NCBI RefSeq assembly: GCF_000340215.1
Contig: NW_006921532.1
Span: 6,046,681-6,110,680 of the forward strand
Origin: Pseudocercospora fijiensis CIRAD86
Lineage: Eukaryota; Ascomycota; Dothideomycetes; Mycosphaerellales; Mycosphaerellaceae
DNA: 64,000 bases
Direction of reading: 5' to 3'
A program made the position numbers and the translations under genes. Shown piece after piece: positions 10,830-20,725 of this stretch. How positions within the stretch are numbered: the first letter of the stretch is position 1; every line of letters begins with the position of its first letter. Below the pieces are notes generated by a model. It saw only the letters and a program-made list of their open reading frames with translations. It made no database searches and was not told where the DNA came from.

Positions 10830-11994
10830 TCTCAATGCCAGTTGTCAATGGGTAGCTAGCTGAAGACGAATCCCAAGATGGACAATGGCAGGAGGAAACA
10901 AGGTCAGTGTTGGGCGGACGTTTATGGTGAGAGCTCAACCAATGCTGATGGTTTTCGCAGAGTCGGAGGAGCTCTCGGGCCGATTTAAATTTAGGTGCCA
11001 GGGTCCCGCGTGCTTGCGCGAACTTCCACGATCATGATTGAACTCTAACAGTAGCACTTGACTTCTCGACATTTCATCATGCTGGAACTCCGCATCCATG
11101 AAGATAGATCATCGCACGCAACAGAGTTCAAAGTAGCAGGTAGTCATGCTCATTCGGACGATTTGAGAAGGCCCCCTGTCGTTAGGGACCACTTGATTCG
11201 GACTCCGACCCTTGCCGGAGCCTTCATCTCATTTGCGCTGAAGAAACCGCGCTGGAGACAAGCACTGCCTCTTCGAGCGGTCTCCTTTCGTTGCCGGCGG
11301 AGCTGAGGGTGAGCACTACTTCTCTGGACCAGACCAGAAGAACGAGACTCTGTGGAATGATGTGGAAAAAAAGCCAGAGAGGTCACAGAATCTAGCTGTC
11401 GCCCGTGGGTGTCGGCAACTCTGGCTGAAGCAACATTGCAAAATGTTCCTGTCAGACACGTCAGCCACCAAGAGGTCACCATTCATCGTCGGTGCCAGCC
11501 GAGACATGATCATCCCAGATGGCGAATGCAGTTCGCCTTGCAAGATTGAAGTAGACCTCAATCGCTCCGAATTAGAGCAAACCGGAACACTCCTGGATAT
11601 GGCCGTGACTCGGCATGTGTATAAAGAATAAGACGAGCAGTGATGGACATTCTTAGAGTGCATGGCGAACCAGTGGTGGCAGAAGAGAATCTTTGGGATA
11701 TCTACCAGTCTTTCTACGTGTCACGAAAATTTGTACCCGTCCAGAAACGTACAGAGCATATCAGCGAACCCTGTCGAAGCAGCAACCACGAGTATGAAGC
11801 GAAGCTGTTTGGCAAGACACGCAGGATGAGCTGTTGGAGCATGACAGCAGCACAAACAAAAGCGCAAAGGCATGAAGTGCTGATGGACTGACCACTGGCC
11901 GTAGACTATAGCTTTCGTAGGCACATTCCGAAACCTAACTTAGCTGTACTAACTTACAAAGTCGCTTTGGCCGGGTCCATGTCCTATCTCGAGA
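10830..11994. other. Intergenic region upstream of PDB1, with a possible F-box relic
   Basis: The first 200 bases should carry the PDB1 promoter and 5' UTR. The rest has short ORFs only. The one piece resembling a gene is described separately (about 11,190-11,630). Confidence 0.5.
11190..11631 (+). pseudogene. Possible relic of an F-box-like gene
   Basis: A plus-strand frame near 11,195-11,310 reads into SSSGLLSLPAELR, the typical opening of fungal F-box proteins, followed directly by a donor-like gtgagc at 11,308. Downstream, the frame 11,362-11,631 (MEKKPERSQNLAVARGCRQL) contains CKMFLSDTSATKRSPFIVG and CKIEVDLNRSELEQTGTLLDM, which could be a second exon. No ATG precedes the LPAELR segment in its frame; a stop lies upstream near 11,180. 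I could not build an intact model. This is most likely a decayed copy, and the call is tentative. Confidence 0.25.
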
Positions 11995-12134
11995 CCAGAC
12001 TAGAGATAGGATTATTTGAGGGTGTAGTATTTTGGTATGTGTGTGTGTGTGTGGCATAGTGGCATAGTATGTGGCTAAGGTGTGGCGTATAGCCAATCAG
12101 CGTTTAGATAACAGAGATCCTATCTCTAGTCTGG
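11995..12134. repeat. 140-bp MITE-like foldback with 18-bp inverted ends
   Basis: The 18-mer ccagactagagataggat (11995-12012) recurs as its exact reverse complement at 12117-12134. Between them is a TG-repeat tract (about 12,038-12,054) and AT-rich filler. This is the size and form of a miniature inverted-repeat element. No clear target-site duplication was found. Confidence 0.6.
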
Positions 12135-12555
12135 GCCGTTTCTGTCGCAATTTAGCTGTTTGTATAGATTTTCCCCTCCTAAGGAAGCACTCGTCGAGGA
12201 ACACAAATTAATATATAATATATAGTAGCGGGCCTAGATAATATAATTATCTAGGCCCGCCCGGCAGTACTTTTTCGAATTACGGTCTAAATAGTGCGCA
12301 TTCTTATCGTCGCGGTATAGAGTAGCCTTCTATGCAGCCGAGCGTGTTCGGTTTTTAGATTACATTCGATTTTCCTAAACCGGGGCTATCGTCTAAGGAA
12401 TAAAAAATAGTAATTAGTATATATAAGGTATTTATCTAGGTCGCTACCGTGGCGGATTTTCGAGTTTCGGTCTAGGTATTGCGTATTCTTTCTTCGAAAA
12501 AAAATTCGGGTCGCTTTATCTATGCACGCGTACCAAAATCCCGACAGAAGCGGAT
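12135..12555. repeat. AT-rich decayed repeat with hairpin and internal duplication
   Basis: This stretch is depleted in CpA/TpG like the large RIP blocks. It contains a perfect hairpin at 12228-12260 (15-nt arms gcgggcctagataat, 3-nt loop). It also contains two related segments about 186 bp apart: atctaggcccgc...cgaattacggtcta near 12,249 and atctaggtcgct...cgagtttcggtcta near 12,434. It looks like a short, old repeat copy; no coding content. Confidence 0.5.
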
Positions 12556-12644
12556 CAGACCAGTAACAAAGGGTGTTGGGTGGTCTGTGCGGGAGTTTAT
12601 TTCTATAGTGGCTGAACCATATAACACCCTTTGTTACTGGTCTG
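12556..12644. repeat. 89-bp foldback with 22-bp perfect inverted ends
   Basis: The sequence at 12556-12577 (beginning cagaccagtaacaaagggtg) is repeated as its exact reverse complement at 12623-12644, with 45 bases between. It lies about 370 bases upstream of the GPHR-like start codon. The form fits a small MITE or solo foldback; transcriptional effect, if any, is unknown. Confidence 0.7.
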
Positions 12645-13011
12645 AGTGGAGATAGGTCCATGTCACGGTTCATGCAGGTCAATCCTTGGCGGCTTCGGTA
12701 GTTTACGTCACCGGCTGGCTTTCGGCCAGACCAGCCACATCACATCACACACGCAAGGTACGCGACAGCAGTCGTCGTCCTCTTTCATACAATCGTGCGA
12801 CACAAGTTCGCCTCAATGCCCTTACCAGGTCAAATCGCAAAGAGAACGTCTTTGCAGACATCACCAATAGATCGAGACCACCCGCCGTAGTACGAACAGG
12901 ATCGCGCCTTTCTAGAACACCCATCGACAGAAAACATACCTTCTCAGCGAACGAGGACTCATCCCTCCTCTCATACATTGATTCCTGTGAGCTGAGCTCC
13001 CTGAATTTCCA

Positions 13012-14655
13012 ATGCTACCCACGCTCGACGACTGCGATGAGTGCAAGCCGGCATATATGCGACGCAGCCTGGATTCAGCCCCAACATCGACAGTTGTGAT
13101 ATCTAGTATACCATTTCTCTTGACATGGATCGCAGCGGTATACATTGCTCAACGCAAGCTTTATCCGCTATTGACGGGCGAGCAACCAGAGCGAAAGAGC
13201 GGGGAACATGAACTACCAACGTTTAAGCAAGATGTTTTCAAAGGCGCAAAGTGGAGCGACCGCATCACATCTGCTTCGAGAGCGAAGCTAGCATCTTGGG
13301 TCTTCTCGGCCAGCATAGGACTCTCGGCTGTCCTAATTGAGCTCTTGCTATTCGAGATCTCGGATACGTTGAATCCAGCTGCAAGAGGGCTTGCGCTGAG
13401 AATAACGATGAGCTCTCTGCTGGTTCTCAGCCTTGTTGTGACGCCAGCTCTAGAGATTCACGGCATGGTCAAGGGTGTGCTAGGAGCTCCTTCAGAATCG
13501 ACATCGACGCGCAAAACTAGACCGAATCTTCGTATCTTCCTCCAGGTTGCACTCTTCGCGTCATGGTTCACCGTGTTCTGGTATATCCCACAAGCATCAA
13601 TTCTGCGAGACACACTGCATCATCCCGACTCAGGGCATTCAGAAGATCATTCTTTCACAGAAGCATGTCTTGAGCGAGTGGGAATCATTGGCGTATCACT
13701 TATGGCGTCACTTTCCGGCTTCGCAGCCGTATCGTCTTTGTGGCAGACGTTCGGCGTTCGGCACAGGACCGTGCGCGATACCGACATCAACCGCAAAGCT
13801 GCTGGACTTTCTGCAACTGAAGAGATGCTCGCCACGAAGCAGAGCAGAGCGCGAGCTTTGGAGCGGAAGATGAGCCAAGACGCTGCACCTGTCGAACAGA
13901 CTGGGTTCTTCGGTCGCATGGTTGGCTCTTTTCGTGGCTCCAACGAGGCACAAGAACTAAAGGCTCTTCGCATGGAGATCTCCGGCCTCGAGACCATGCG
14001 CTTCACCTTAGCAGGCTCTCTCAGCAATCTGCGCTCGAGACACGAGGAGCAAGAACGATCGCGAACGAAGCTTGGCAGGCTTTTGAATTTTGCCAACATG
14101 GCCTTCGCAATCTATTGCGCATACAGAATCTGTGCGACCTCTCTTTCGTCTTTGCGAAGATGGTCGCAACCGGACCATTCTTTTGCTAGCAGTGATCCCA
14201 TTAATAGGCTACTGGCAATTCTCACAACCCATTGGGACAGCGACCTAGATCGCGACGCATGGGCACGCCAAATCAGTTTCTTCCTATCTGGCATCATGCT
14301 CCTAGCATCTTTCAATGCCGTGCTGCAGACCTTTCGTCTCTTCACACGATTTGCGCCTGGACTGCTTCAACATGTCCAGACCAGTCTGCCCCTGATCATT
14401 TCGCAGATTGCCGGCACGTATGTGATCAGCTCTGCGCTGCTTCTGAGAAGCAACCTACCGGCTGAGGTCAGCAGCGTTATTTCGGAAGCTTTGGGCGCGC
14501 CGCTCGAAGGACGTTTTGTGGAAGGCTGGTTTGAGAGCTGGTTTCTCGTGGCTGTCGGGCTCACTGCGACTGGTATTCTGGTCGGCCGCAAAGTTGGCGG
14601 CAATGATGATGATTGGGATGATGATGGATCAATAGAGATGGGAAAGAGAAGCTAG
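13012..14655 (+). CDS. GPHR/GTG-type nine-transmembrane protein (Golgi pH regulator family)
   Basis: Single-exon ORF of 547 aa. Nine hydrophobic segments fall near residues 26-46, 93-115, 126-148, 174-192, 211-234, 358-376, 421-441, 460-478 and 510-525. The spacing matches the GPHR family: five helices, a long charged coiled-coil-like loop (about 240-350), then four helices. The C-terminal block DAWARQISFFLSGIMLLASF with SALLLRSNLP is the typical conserved end. Family members are reported as anion channels controlling Golgi pH in animals and as GPCR-type G proteins in plants; in fungi the role is less clear. The Asp-rich tail NDDDWDDD is cytosolic by inference. The start is the first in-frame ATG after a 5' leader. 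The gene is convergent with the F-box gene at 14,805. Confidence 0.88.
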   Translation: MLPTLDDCDECKPAYMRRSLDSAPTSTVVISSIPFLLTWIAAVYIAQRKLYPLLTGEQPERKSGEHELPTFKQDVFKGAKWSDRITSASRAKLASWVFSASIGLSAVLIELLLFEISDTLNPAARGLALRITMSSLLVLSLVVTPALEIHGMVKGVLGAPSESTSTRKTRPNLRIFLQVALFASWFTVFWYIPQASILRDTLHHPDSGHSEDHSFTEACLERVGIIGVSLMASLSGFAAVSSLWQTFGVRHRTVRDTDINRKAAGLSATEEMLATKQSRARALERKMSQDAAPVEQTGFFGRMVGSFRGSNEAQELKALRMEISGLETMRFTLAGSLSNLRSRHEEQERSRTKLGRLLNFANMAFAIYCAYRICATSLSSLRRWSQPDHSFASSDPINRLLAILTTHWDSDLDRDAWARQISFFLSGIMLLASFNAVLQTFRLFTRFAPGLLQHVQTSLPLIISQIAGTYVISSALLLRSNLPAEVSSVISEALGAPLEGRFVEGWFESWFLVAVGLTATGILVGRKVGGNDDDWDDDGSIEMGKRS

Positions 14656-14804
14656 CGACGTTTTCATTTTGCTGCAATTATGCGCCTGTCCGTATTCGTG
14701 CCCTCCGCTCAGCAGAGAAGCCAAAGCACGCCAAATGTCATTTTGTTCGGCGTCACGTTGCATCTGCCAAGGGCTCTGGCCAGCTTGTACCTCCGGGAGA
14801 CCAG

Positions 14805-15661
14805 TCACAGCGTATCCACGTTTCTCGATCCTGCCCACGCGGAAGTCCACAGCGCACCTGGAAGGATCACTTGATGGTCTTGAAGGCTGTCACGAAGGCT
14901 ATCTCTGAGCTCTGCAAGCGTCCTCCCATGGCCTAGCCCGTATGGCTTAGGAAAGGGGTAGTCGTCCGCGACAATGGTGCGCCGGGGTACCCATAGCGCC
15001 CGAGCAATCGCAAACATGGAACCATTCTGGTCTGACAATGGCAACGGCTCGTCGGCCACCTCAATGCTGCTCGTCATGAATGTGAGAGGTGGCTGGCTGA
15101 TGAGCATGCGCGTGCAGGATGCGTCTTCGCTCGCGCCGCCCAAGAGGTTCCTGTGGAAGCTGCTGGTGAATTTCGGGTTGTACAAGGCGTCTTTGCTGTA
15201 GACTTCTCCAGGTGTCTCTGCTAGCTTCTTGACAAGGAGAGGGTTGAAGACGATGCCGCCTTGATGTCTTGCCAATTCCTCAATTCTCGCGTTTAGGAAG
15301 TCGCGCTGCCACCATTTCATCACGAAGCGGTGGACTTTGGTGATGTTGACGTCGTCCGCGGTTCCTGGCTCGAGGAAAAGCGCCTGAAAGGAAGAAAAGG
15401 TCGGGGTGTTAGCACGAGTTTCGCAGACATTATACGCATGTTATCCTGTGCCCTTGCTTTGCGACAGGCCGGAGACGACTGAATGACGCCTTTCCAATGG
15501 CGACAGACGCGCTGAGCTTGAAGGAGCTCTTTGATCTCCAGCTCAAGTAGGATCTTTTCGGCAAGCTCGACGATGCCGAACACCTTCCTGGCCGTCATCG
15601 AGACGAATTGGAGTGGGACGGCACTGCTATTAGAGTCGTCGGCGCTCTCTTTATCTGCCAT
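14805..15661 (-). CDS. F-box domain protein, copy 1, with GC-AG intron
   Basis: Predicted minus-strand exons 15661..15458 and 15383..14805, 260 aa. The F-box-like segment is at residues 22-68 (ARKVFGIVELAEKILLELEI, then AQRVCRHWKGVIQSSPACRK). The 74-nt intron begins with gc (gcaagg), not gt, and ends tttcag with a gctaac branch point. It joins CRK to ALFLEPG, and the adjacent paralogue has the same CRKALFLEPG uninterrupted, which supports the junction. The rest is a family-specific region with DASCTRMLISQPPLTFMTSS and a C-terminal SLRDSLQDHQVILPG. F-box proteins usually bring substrates to SCF ubiquitin ligases; the target here is unknown. An in-frame TTG at 15763 is not a credible start. Confidence 0.8.
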
Positions 15662-16005
15662 GAACGACAGTCGGCTGCGAAAGGGGGGAGGTTGCAGAAT
15701 TCGACTCGTCGCGCCGTTTGAAAAGAAAGGACGACAGGAAGTGGAAGCTATTAGAGACGTCAAGCGCCCAGTTGTTTGCTAGAGTCTTGAGTGAACCCGA
15801 GCTCTCACATGGCACGATTATCAGGAAGACACCAGCGCACTCTTGCTTACGATCCCTAGTGAGACCAGACCCAGCATTACACCGGCTCGGACCAAACAAA
15901 ATCTGGCCCACTTCACATCGTGCTGAAGGCATCAACGTGTTAGGTGTGCCACCTCCAGTCCTCAGTCAACACTGGTGGTTTTCTGAACTCGCATTGTGAG
16001 ACCAT
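15662..16005. other. Intergenic region between F-box paralogues
   Basis: 344 bases between two minus-strand genes. It should hold the 3' end of copy 2 and the promoter of copy 1. No further feature was seen. Confidence 0.5.
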
Positions 16006-16728
16006 CTAATTCGAAGCCATTCCCGTGCCGTCCTCGATGCCCAAAGTCTTGTTCGCTGGCTCCTCTTCCGTCCAGGCGATTGTCCAATACGAGGAGCGTG
16101 GACAGATTTCCTCGGTCGGCCTGATGCTCTCTTGAAGACTGTCCATAATCTCTCCAAGCTTATGACCTCCTCCAAACACCCTGCAGTCGCCCGGCGATGC
16201 TTCTGAACCCGACACGATGCGAAGATGGGTTTTCTTCGCTGCGCAGTTCAGCGGTCTATCCTTATCCTCTCGTGCGCATTTGTCCAAGGTCGCGATAGCG
16301 CTTGTTGCGAATGGTAATGGAGGCTGGGTGATGAACATCTGTCGGCAAGATGCGTCCATCGGAACATCAAGGAGCTTCGCGTTGAGGACACGGTCGTCGA
16401 ATGGAGAGCAGTTGAAAGGAGGTTGGAGATAGATTTGGTGCACGAGCATTGGATTGAGTGCAATGTCGCGATCACGTTTGTCCAATGCTCCGAATAGCGC
16501 ACCGCAACTCCAGCACCTCACATCTCCACATCGCGTGCCTCCCTCAAGGTTGACGTCGCATGCTTGACCTGGCTCAAGAAACAACGCTTTCCGACAGACC
16601 GAGGATGATTGGACTGTCGTTTTCCATGGTTTGCAGACACGTTGGACAAGCAGGAGGTCGTTCGTGGGGAGTTCGAGGAATATCTGCTCTGCCAGCTCAC
16701 AGATGCCGAAGACCTTTTGAGCTGCCAT
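16006..16728 (-). CDS. F-box domain protein, copy 2, intronless
   Basis: Single-exon minus-strand ORF of 240 aa from the ATG at 16728. The frame extends upstream to an unsuitable TTG at 16800. The N-terminus carries the F-box (AAQKVFGICELAEQIFLELP, then VQRVCKPWKTTVQSSSVCRK) followed directly by ALFLEPGQ, the site of an intron in the neighbour. Both copies share DASC(T/R)xM(L/F)I(S/T)QPPLxF and a C-terminal SLQESIRPTEEICPRSSYWT-type block, so they are tandem paralogues. A CxxC pair (RCGDVRCWSCG) is specific to this copy. It is probably an SCF substrate adaptor; substrate unknown. Confidence 0.82.
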   Translation of the reverse strand: MAAQKVFGICELAEQIFLELPTNDLLLVQRVCKPWKTTVQSSSVCRKALFLEPGQACDVNLEGGTRCGDVRCWSCGALFGALDKRDRDIALNPMLVHQIYLQPPFNCSPFDDRVLNAKLLDVPMDASCRQMFITQPPLPFATSAIATLDKCAREDKDRPLNCAAKKTHLRIVSGSEASPGDCRVFGGGHKLGEIMDSLQESIRPTEEICPRSSYWTIAWTEEEPANKTLGIEDGTGMASN

Positions 16729-17744
16729 TTTCGACACGGACGCAGTGGAGTTGGGAGAAGACAGCGGTGTGGTGTGGACCTTTGTGAGGTTGGTCACCAA
16801 CGAATGAGGTCATAGGTACGACGAACACGGTTGACAAGGTATGGGAAGTGATGGTGCTTGGCAGTGGACCGAGCTTTCACATGCTATTTCCTATCTCCGT
16901 TTCAGCCCGCAAGTAGCAGAGGCAGGCACAACACGCACCTTCCACCATCGGACCTTTAACTGATGCTAAACCATATGCAGAAGGAAGTGATGGCAGCTTT
17001 CAGTAGTAGAAGGTGCATACATACCAGGGAAGTCACTGTGAAGAGGCTGAGAAGGATGTAGGTTATTTCTATAAGCAAGGAAGTCACAGATCAACTCTCC
17101 ACTTTCGAAGTTTTGCCTCCATTCGCGGATATACTCTGATCTGATAATGTTGAATGGTAAGTCGCAAGGCTGGAATACTCCGTGATCAACGCCTTGCTTT
17201 TGACGGAACCTCCAATCCCAAATTCGCTCTGCCCAACGCTCCTCGCCCATTTGCTGACCTTAAAGTCCATCAATTAGATTCATCTTGCCCGAATAACTCT
17301 CTGCGCGAAAGAAAGCCTTCCACAAGTCCGCCCGATCCTCGCTTGCGACTGCAACGGTCAATGCATCTGGGGCCTTGCGGTTTGTTGAAAACCTTGGGTC
17401 GACATTGAAGTGGAACGACGCTCGAGCGTGAAGATGATGAAAGGAACCGTTTGGTGGTGAGATGAGAGTCCCATTGACCGGTCGATTCTTCTTCGGTGAA
17501 AGCAAAGCGTCATGATTGCAAAAAAAAAAAAAAAAAAAAAATTGTATAGCATGCGTAGAATTTCCAGGGTGGCTTCGGTCTTGCAAGGAGACCATCTACA
17601 TCTGCTGTTTTCTTTTTGAGCCTTTCGAATATATATAGACCCGACGAGCCTTCTACTACATCCTGAAGTTTTTATCTTGGACCTCTCGACAGAGTAGGGA
17701 ACCCGGATGCTCATGAGATTCTCGATCAATACAGCAACGATGAG
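16729..17744. other. Intergenic region with 22-A tract, possible gene remnants
   Basis: Minus-strand frames at 16,966-17,250 and 17,260-17,595 have some coding look (for example RADLWKAFFRAE) but share no recognisable domain and could not be joined. An uninterrupted run of 22 A residues lies at 17520-17541. The interval may contain a decayed gene; I cannot support one. Confidence 0.4.
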
Positions 17745-17939
17745 CTATTTCTCTGGAATGAGCCGTACGTGCTTAGGTGTCTTCCAATCTGGCGTGTTTA
17801 AAAATTCTTCGGGCGTCATATCCACACGCTCTGCCGACTAGTCGATATTCTTGAGGAGTGAGAGAACACCGAGTGTGAATGCGGCGCGGAGAGCGGCGCC
17901 GCGTAAGACTGCTGGGAGATGCCAGGCGTTTGGGTCCAT
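17745..17939 (-). pseudogene. Small ORF split by one in-frame TAG
   Basis: From the ATG at 17939 the frame reads MDPNAWHLPAVLRGAALRAA..LLSLLKNID, then TAG (17838-17840), then continues in the same frame as SAERVDMTPEEFLNTPDWKT..LIPEK to a TAG at 17745-17747. Without the first stop it would encode 64 residues, including a hydrophobic N-terminal helix. The downstream half has its own ATG (MTPEEFL). Possible readings are a nonsense-broken small membrane protein, stop-codon readthrough, or two unrelated short peptides. Family not recognised. Confidence 0.35.
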
Positions 17940-18250
17940 TGCGGTGGTCGGCGAGTCTGATGTCTTGTGTTGCTGGTCTGGGTTGGCGGAAAGTATCAGT
18001 TGAGGTGCCGATGTGGTGACGGAGGAGGTGGTGTGTTTTCGTGTGGTGTTAAGGTTAGGAATAAGTTGTGGTTGAATATAAAAAAAGGCAGGCCAGAGCA
18101 GCAAGTGCCTGTGCGCATTCACATGCCGAGTTCACGTTCACAAGTGCGAGTCACACTTAAGACAAAGCGATTCAATAGCGTGACTGCAACCTCTATACAA
18201 GTCTGTACAACATTAATTCCATTCATCTATATGCTCTCTACATAATTTCT

Positions 18251-18614
18251 CTAACTATACGCTTTCGGCTTCCCAGTCGGATGAGTCGCCTTTCCACTCG
18301 GACGAGTAGCCTTCCCAGTCGGACGAGTCGTCTTTCCAGTCGGACGAGTAGCGTTCCCAGTTGGACGAGCCGCCTTCCCAGTCGGACGAGACTTTTTCGC
18401 ACTTCCTCCATGCTTTGCATGTCTACCCTGACCATGCTTATGATAGCCCTTGATACCAGTAACAGAAGCCGCAGGTGCAGTCTTTGGTTTAGCAGTAGTG
18501 ACGGTTGGCGCCTCAGTAGGCCATGGTGGGGACGTTCCAACAATCTGATGTTCTTTGCGAGCGTTCCGTGCCTTGATATCCGCGACATACTCCAGGTCTT
18601 CTTCGATAGGAGAT

Positions 18615-18646
<32 letters not shown>

Positions 18647-19465
18647 GTCGTCCACATCGCGGGCGTGATGCATATGAGCAGCTGAACCTCTGCCACCACC
18701 ACGGTGGGCAGATTTTTGCTTGAGGTAGAAGCTAGGATCTCTCTTTTGAAGTACCTCGTCATCTCCATCGTCAGCATCTGCATAAGCATCCATAGCGTCT
18801 TCGTCCAAGGAGTCGTATCGATCGTCGTAGAACTGGTCATCTCCAGAATCCTCATCATCGGCATACCTCTTGGTGAGATCGTCAAGTTGGTCACCGGCAG
18901 TGGCATCATCGTTTTCCAGCTCAGTGTCAACGTCGTCGGGAACGCCATCTTCGAGGTCTTGCCTCTGCATGGCGGCGACGTATTCATCATCGTCACCATC
19001 GAAGGACTCTTCGTATTCCTCTTCGCTGTCATGTACGTCTCGCGGAGACTTCTTTGGGCTTTGGTGCATTCTTGTAAAAGCTTCACCTTTATGGCCCAGG
19101 CCGCCAGTGTGGTGTGCTTTACCATTTGCGGCAGCCTTGCCGGCTCTTTTATTAGTACCTGCCATAAGACTGTCCCAGTAGTTGACAGCTCTAGCCGTCA
19201 TTCTCGGCCAGGCAGCCGTCTCTGTGGGCTTGAGCTTCTTTTTTGAAGGGTGGCCAGCTTTAAAGGGCGTGTTGGTGCCGAAACGATTGCGAGCACCTCC
19301 AGCGACTGTTGGATGTGAGTAGCTTCGAACTCCCGTTGATGCCGGTGCTTTATGTCCAGCACGAAGAGAAGTCGGCCACTTGCCCTCATGGTGACCTGGA
19401 TGACGTCCGCCAGTAACACCAGCTGATGCCGCTGCAGTCAAGGCGAGAAGCGTGAGGAAGAACAT
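18251..19465 (-). CDS. Secreted acidic protein with Kex2-like sites and RPTGKA repeats
   Basis: Single-exon minus-strand ORF of 404 aa from an ATG at 19465. A signal peptide is clear (MFFLTLLALTAAASAG, cleavage near residue 16). The centre (about 147-300) is extremely acidic, with Asp/Glu runs, and is bounded by basic His/Lys-rich stretches. Dibasic Lys-Arg sites occur at 106-107, 199-200 and 241-242, as in fungal pre-proproteins processed by Kex2. The C-terminus (about 360-399) is a run of hexapeptides of the form (A/T)RPTGK, with minor variants, encoded by an 18-bp minisatellite. No enzyme fold or regular Cys pattern is present, so it is unlike typical small Cys-rich effectors. Its role, perhaps at the wall or cell surface, is unknown. 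Confidence 0.8.
18271..18393. repeat. 18-bp minisatellite within the secreted protein gene
   Basis: About seven in-frame copies of an 18-bp unit (gtcggacgagtagccttccca and variants) encode the RPTGKA hexapeptide repeats at the C-terminus of the minus-strand gene. Because the unit is a multiple of three, copy-number change would keep the frame. Confidence 0.85.
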
Positions 19466-20725
19466 TTCAAGACAGATTTGCAGATGCAGCTACAGCTACA
19501 GCATGCATCTAGGGACACCACGGTACTAAATGCGTAGAAGATTGTGGCTTAATTCCATTATGCTTCAGCTTGCTTAAGCAACGGCCAGTATCGTTGACAA
19601 TACGATGGCAGCGATGCTCCATCTCGATGCACTGTCCGCTTGCGATGCTGTTCTTTGAGGTCAGTAGTATTGAAGCTCCAGAATGGTCTTGATGGGTCGA
19701 CAAAGGAGGTCATGGACCGCGTTAACTTGCCGTACACGGGATGCAACTTATTGTGAGCAGAATGACTGTGAGATCATGGCGGCACCAGATAGAGGTCCCT
19801 CTCCCGTTGCAGAACAATTCAAGCACAGGATGCTAGCGGGGAGTGCAACTGGCTGAAGCGGGGAGGCGGGACTGTCATGTTGACATTATCAAGAACATGA
19901 GCAAACGCCAAGCAGGATTCTTTCTGCTGGATAGAGTTGAGTTGCTGAGAAAGGCGACTCACATTCCTTTGCACCAAGCATCCGGATGCGGAATGTGACT
20001 GCGAGTCGTGGATGTGGTGTGAGAAGTGCAAGAAGTGTTTCAGAAGTTCCCAGAGCGGGGAGATGGAGAGTCAGGGGAGCTGTGTCGCAGTTCTTGTCGC
20101 GTGTGACGTACTCCAAGGTTATCTTATCTTCCGACAGACGCAGGAGTGCTGGCAAGCGACATTCGCTATTCATGATCATCGACCGGGGTTGAGCAGAAGT
20201 TAGCAAGACGACGACGCCGGAATTGTAGCGGACTTCAACCTTGCCAAGCTGTGCCTGAGGAAGTCGATCATGCTGTCGTGGCGCTTTTCGACCAGCTGCA
20301 GATGCGGTAGAGCTAGCGCGCCGCGCCGTGCCGCGCCCCGCAGCTGCATACAAGCGATGCGCGGATTCGCTTCGAAGCAGAAGACCGTGTCGACCGTGGC
20401 TCCGGGGAAAGTGCATGAGAGGAGAAGGTGAAGATGTGGAAGTCGGGTGCATGTGGTTGTTGGCATGGATAGCAGCAAGGCTCACCCAATGCTTGCCGGC
20501 CGCGTGAGATTGATCGGACTGTCCGCCGGCCGTGTGGATGACGTTCGGTCTCGCGTAGCCACAACGATGGTAGCCACAGGCAAACCCTTGCATGGCGCCG
20601 GCGCCGGCGACTCGTCCATCGGATATCCGATTGGCTGTCAGATGACTCGAGAAGGCGGCGCGCACAGCCTACGACCTTCCCCGGCAGCTACAGGGTGTGG
20701 CCAAGTCCGATGACAATTCATACTT
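19466..20725. other. Intergenic region, no confident gene
   Basis: GC-richer, ordinary sequence between the secreted protein gene and a RIP-affected block. A minus-strand frame of 258 codons (19,889-20,665) exists but has only a GTG at its start, no recognised domain, and competing ORFs on both strands. I do not call a gene. Confidence 0.4.

Noticed and set aside
18238..19125. 295-codon minus-strand ORF rich in Met, Thr and Arg
   Set aside because: It is the shifted frame of the acidic secreted protein gene; the other frame has a signal peptide and coherent repeats.
19889..20665. 258-codon minus-strand ORF
   Set aside because: It begins with GTG, has no recognised domain, and lies in GC-rich sequence where long chance ORFs occur on both strands.
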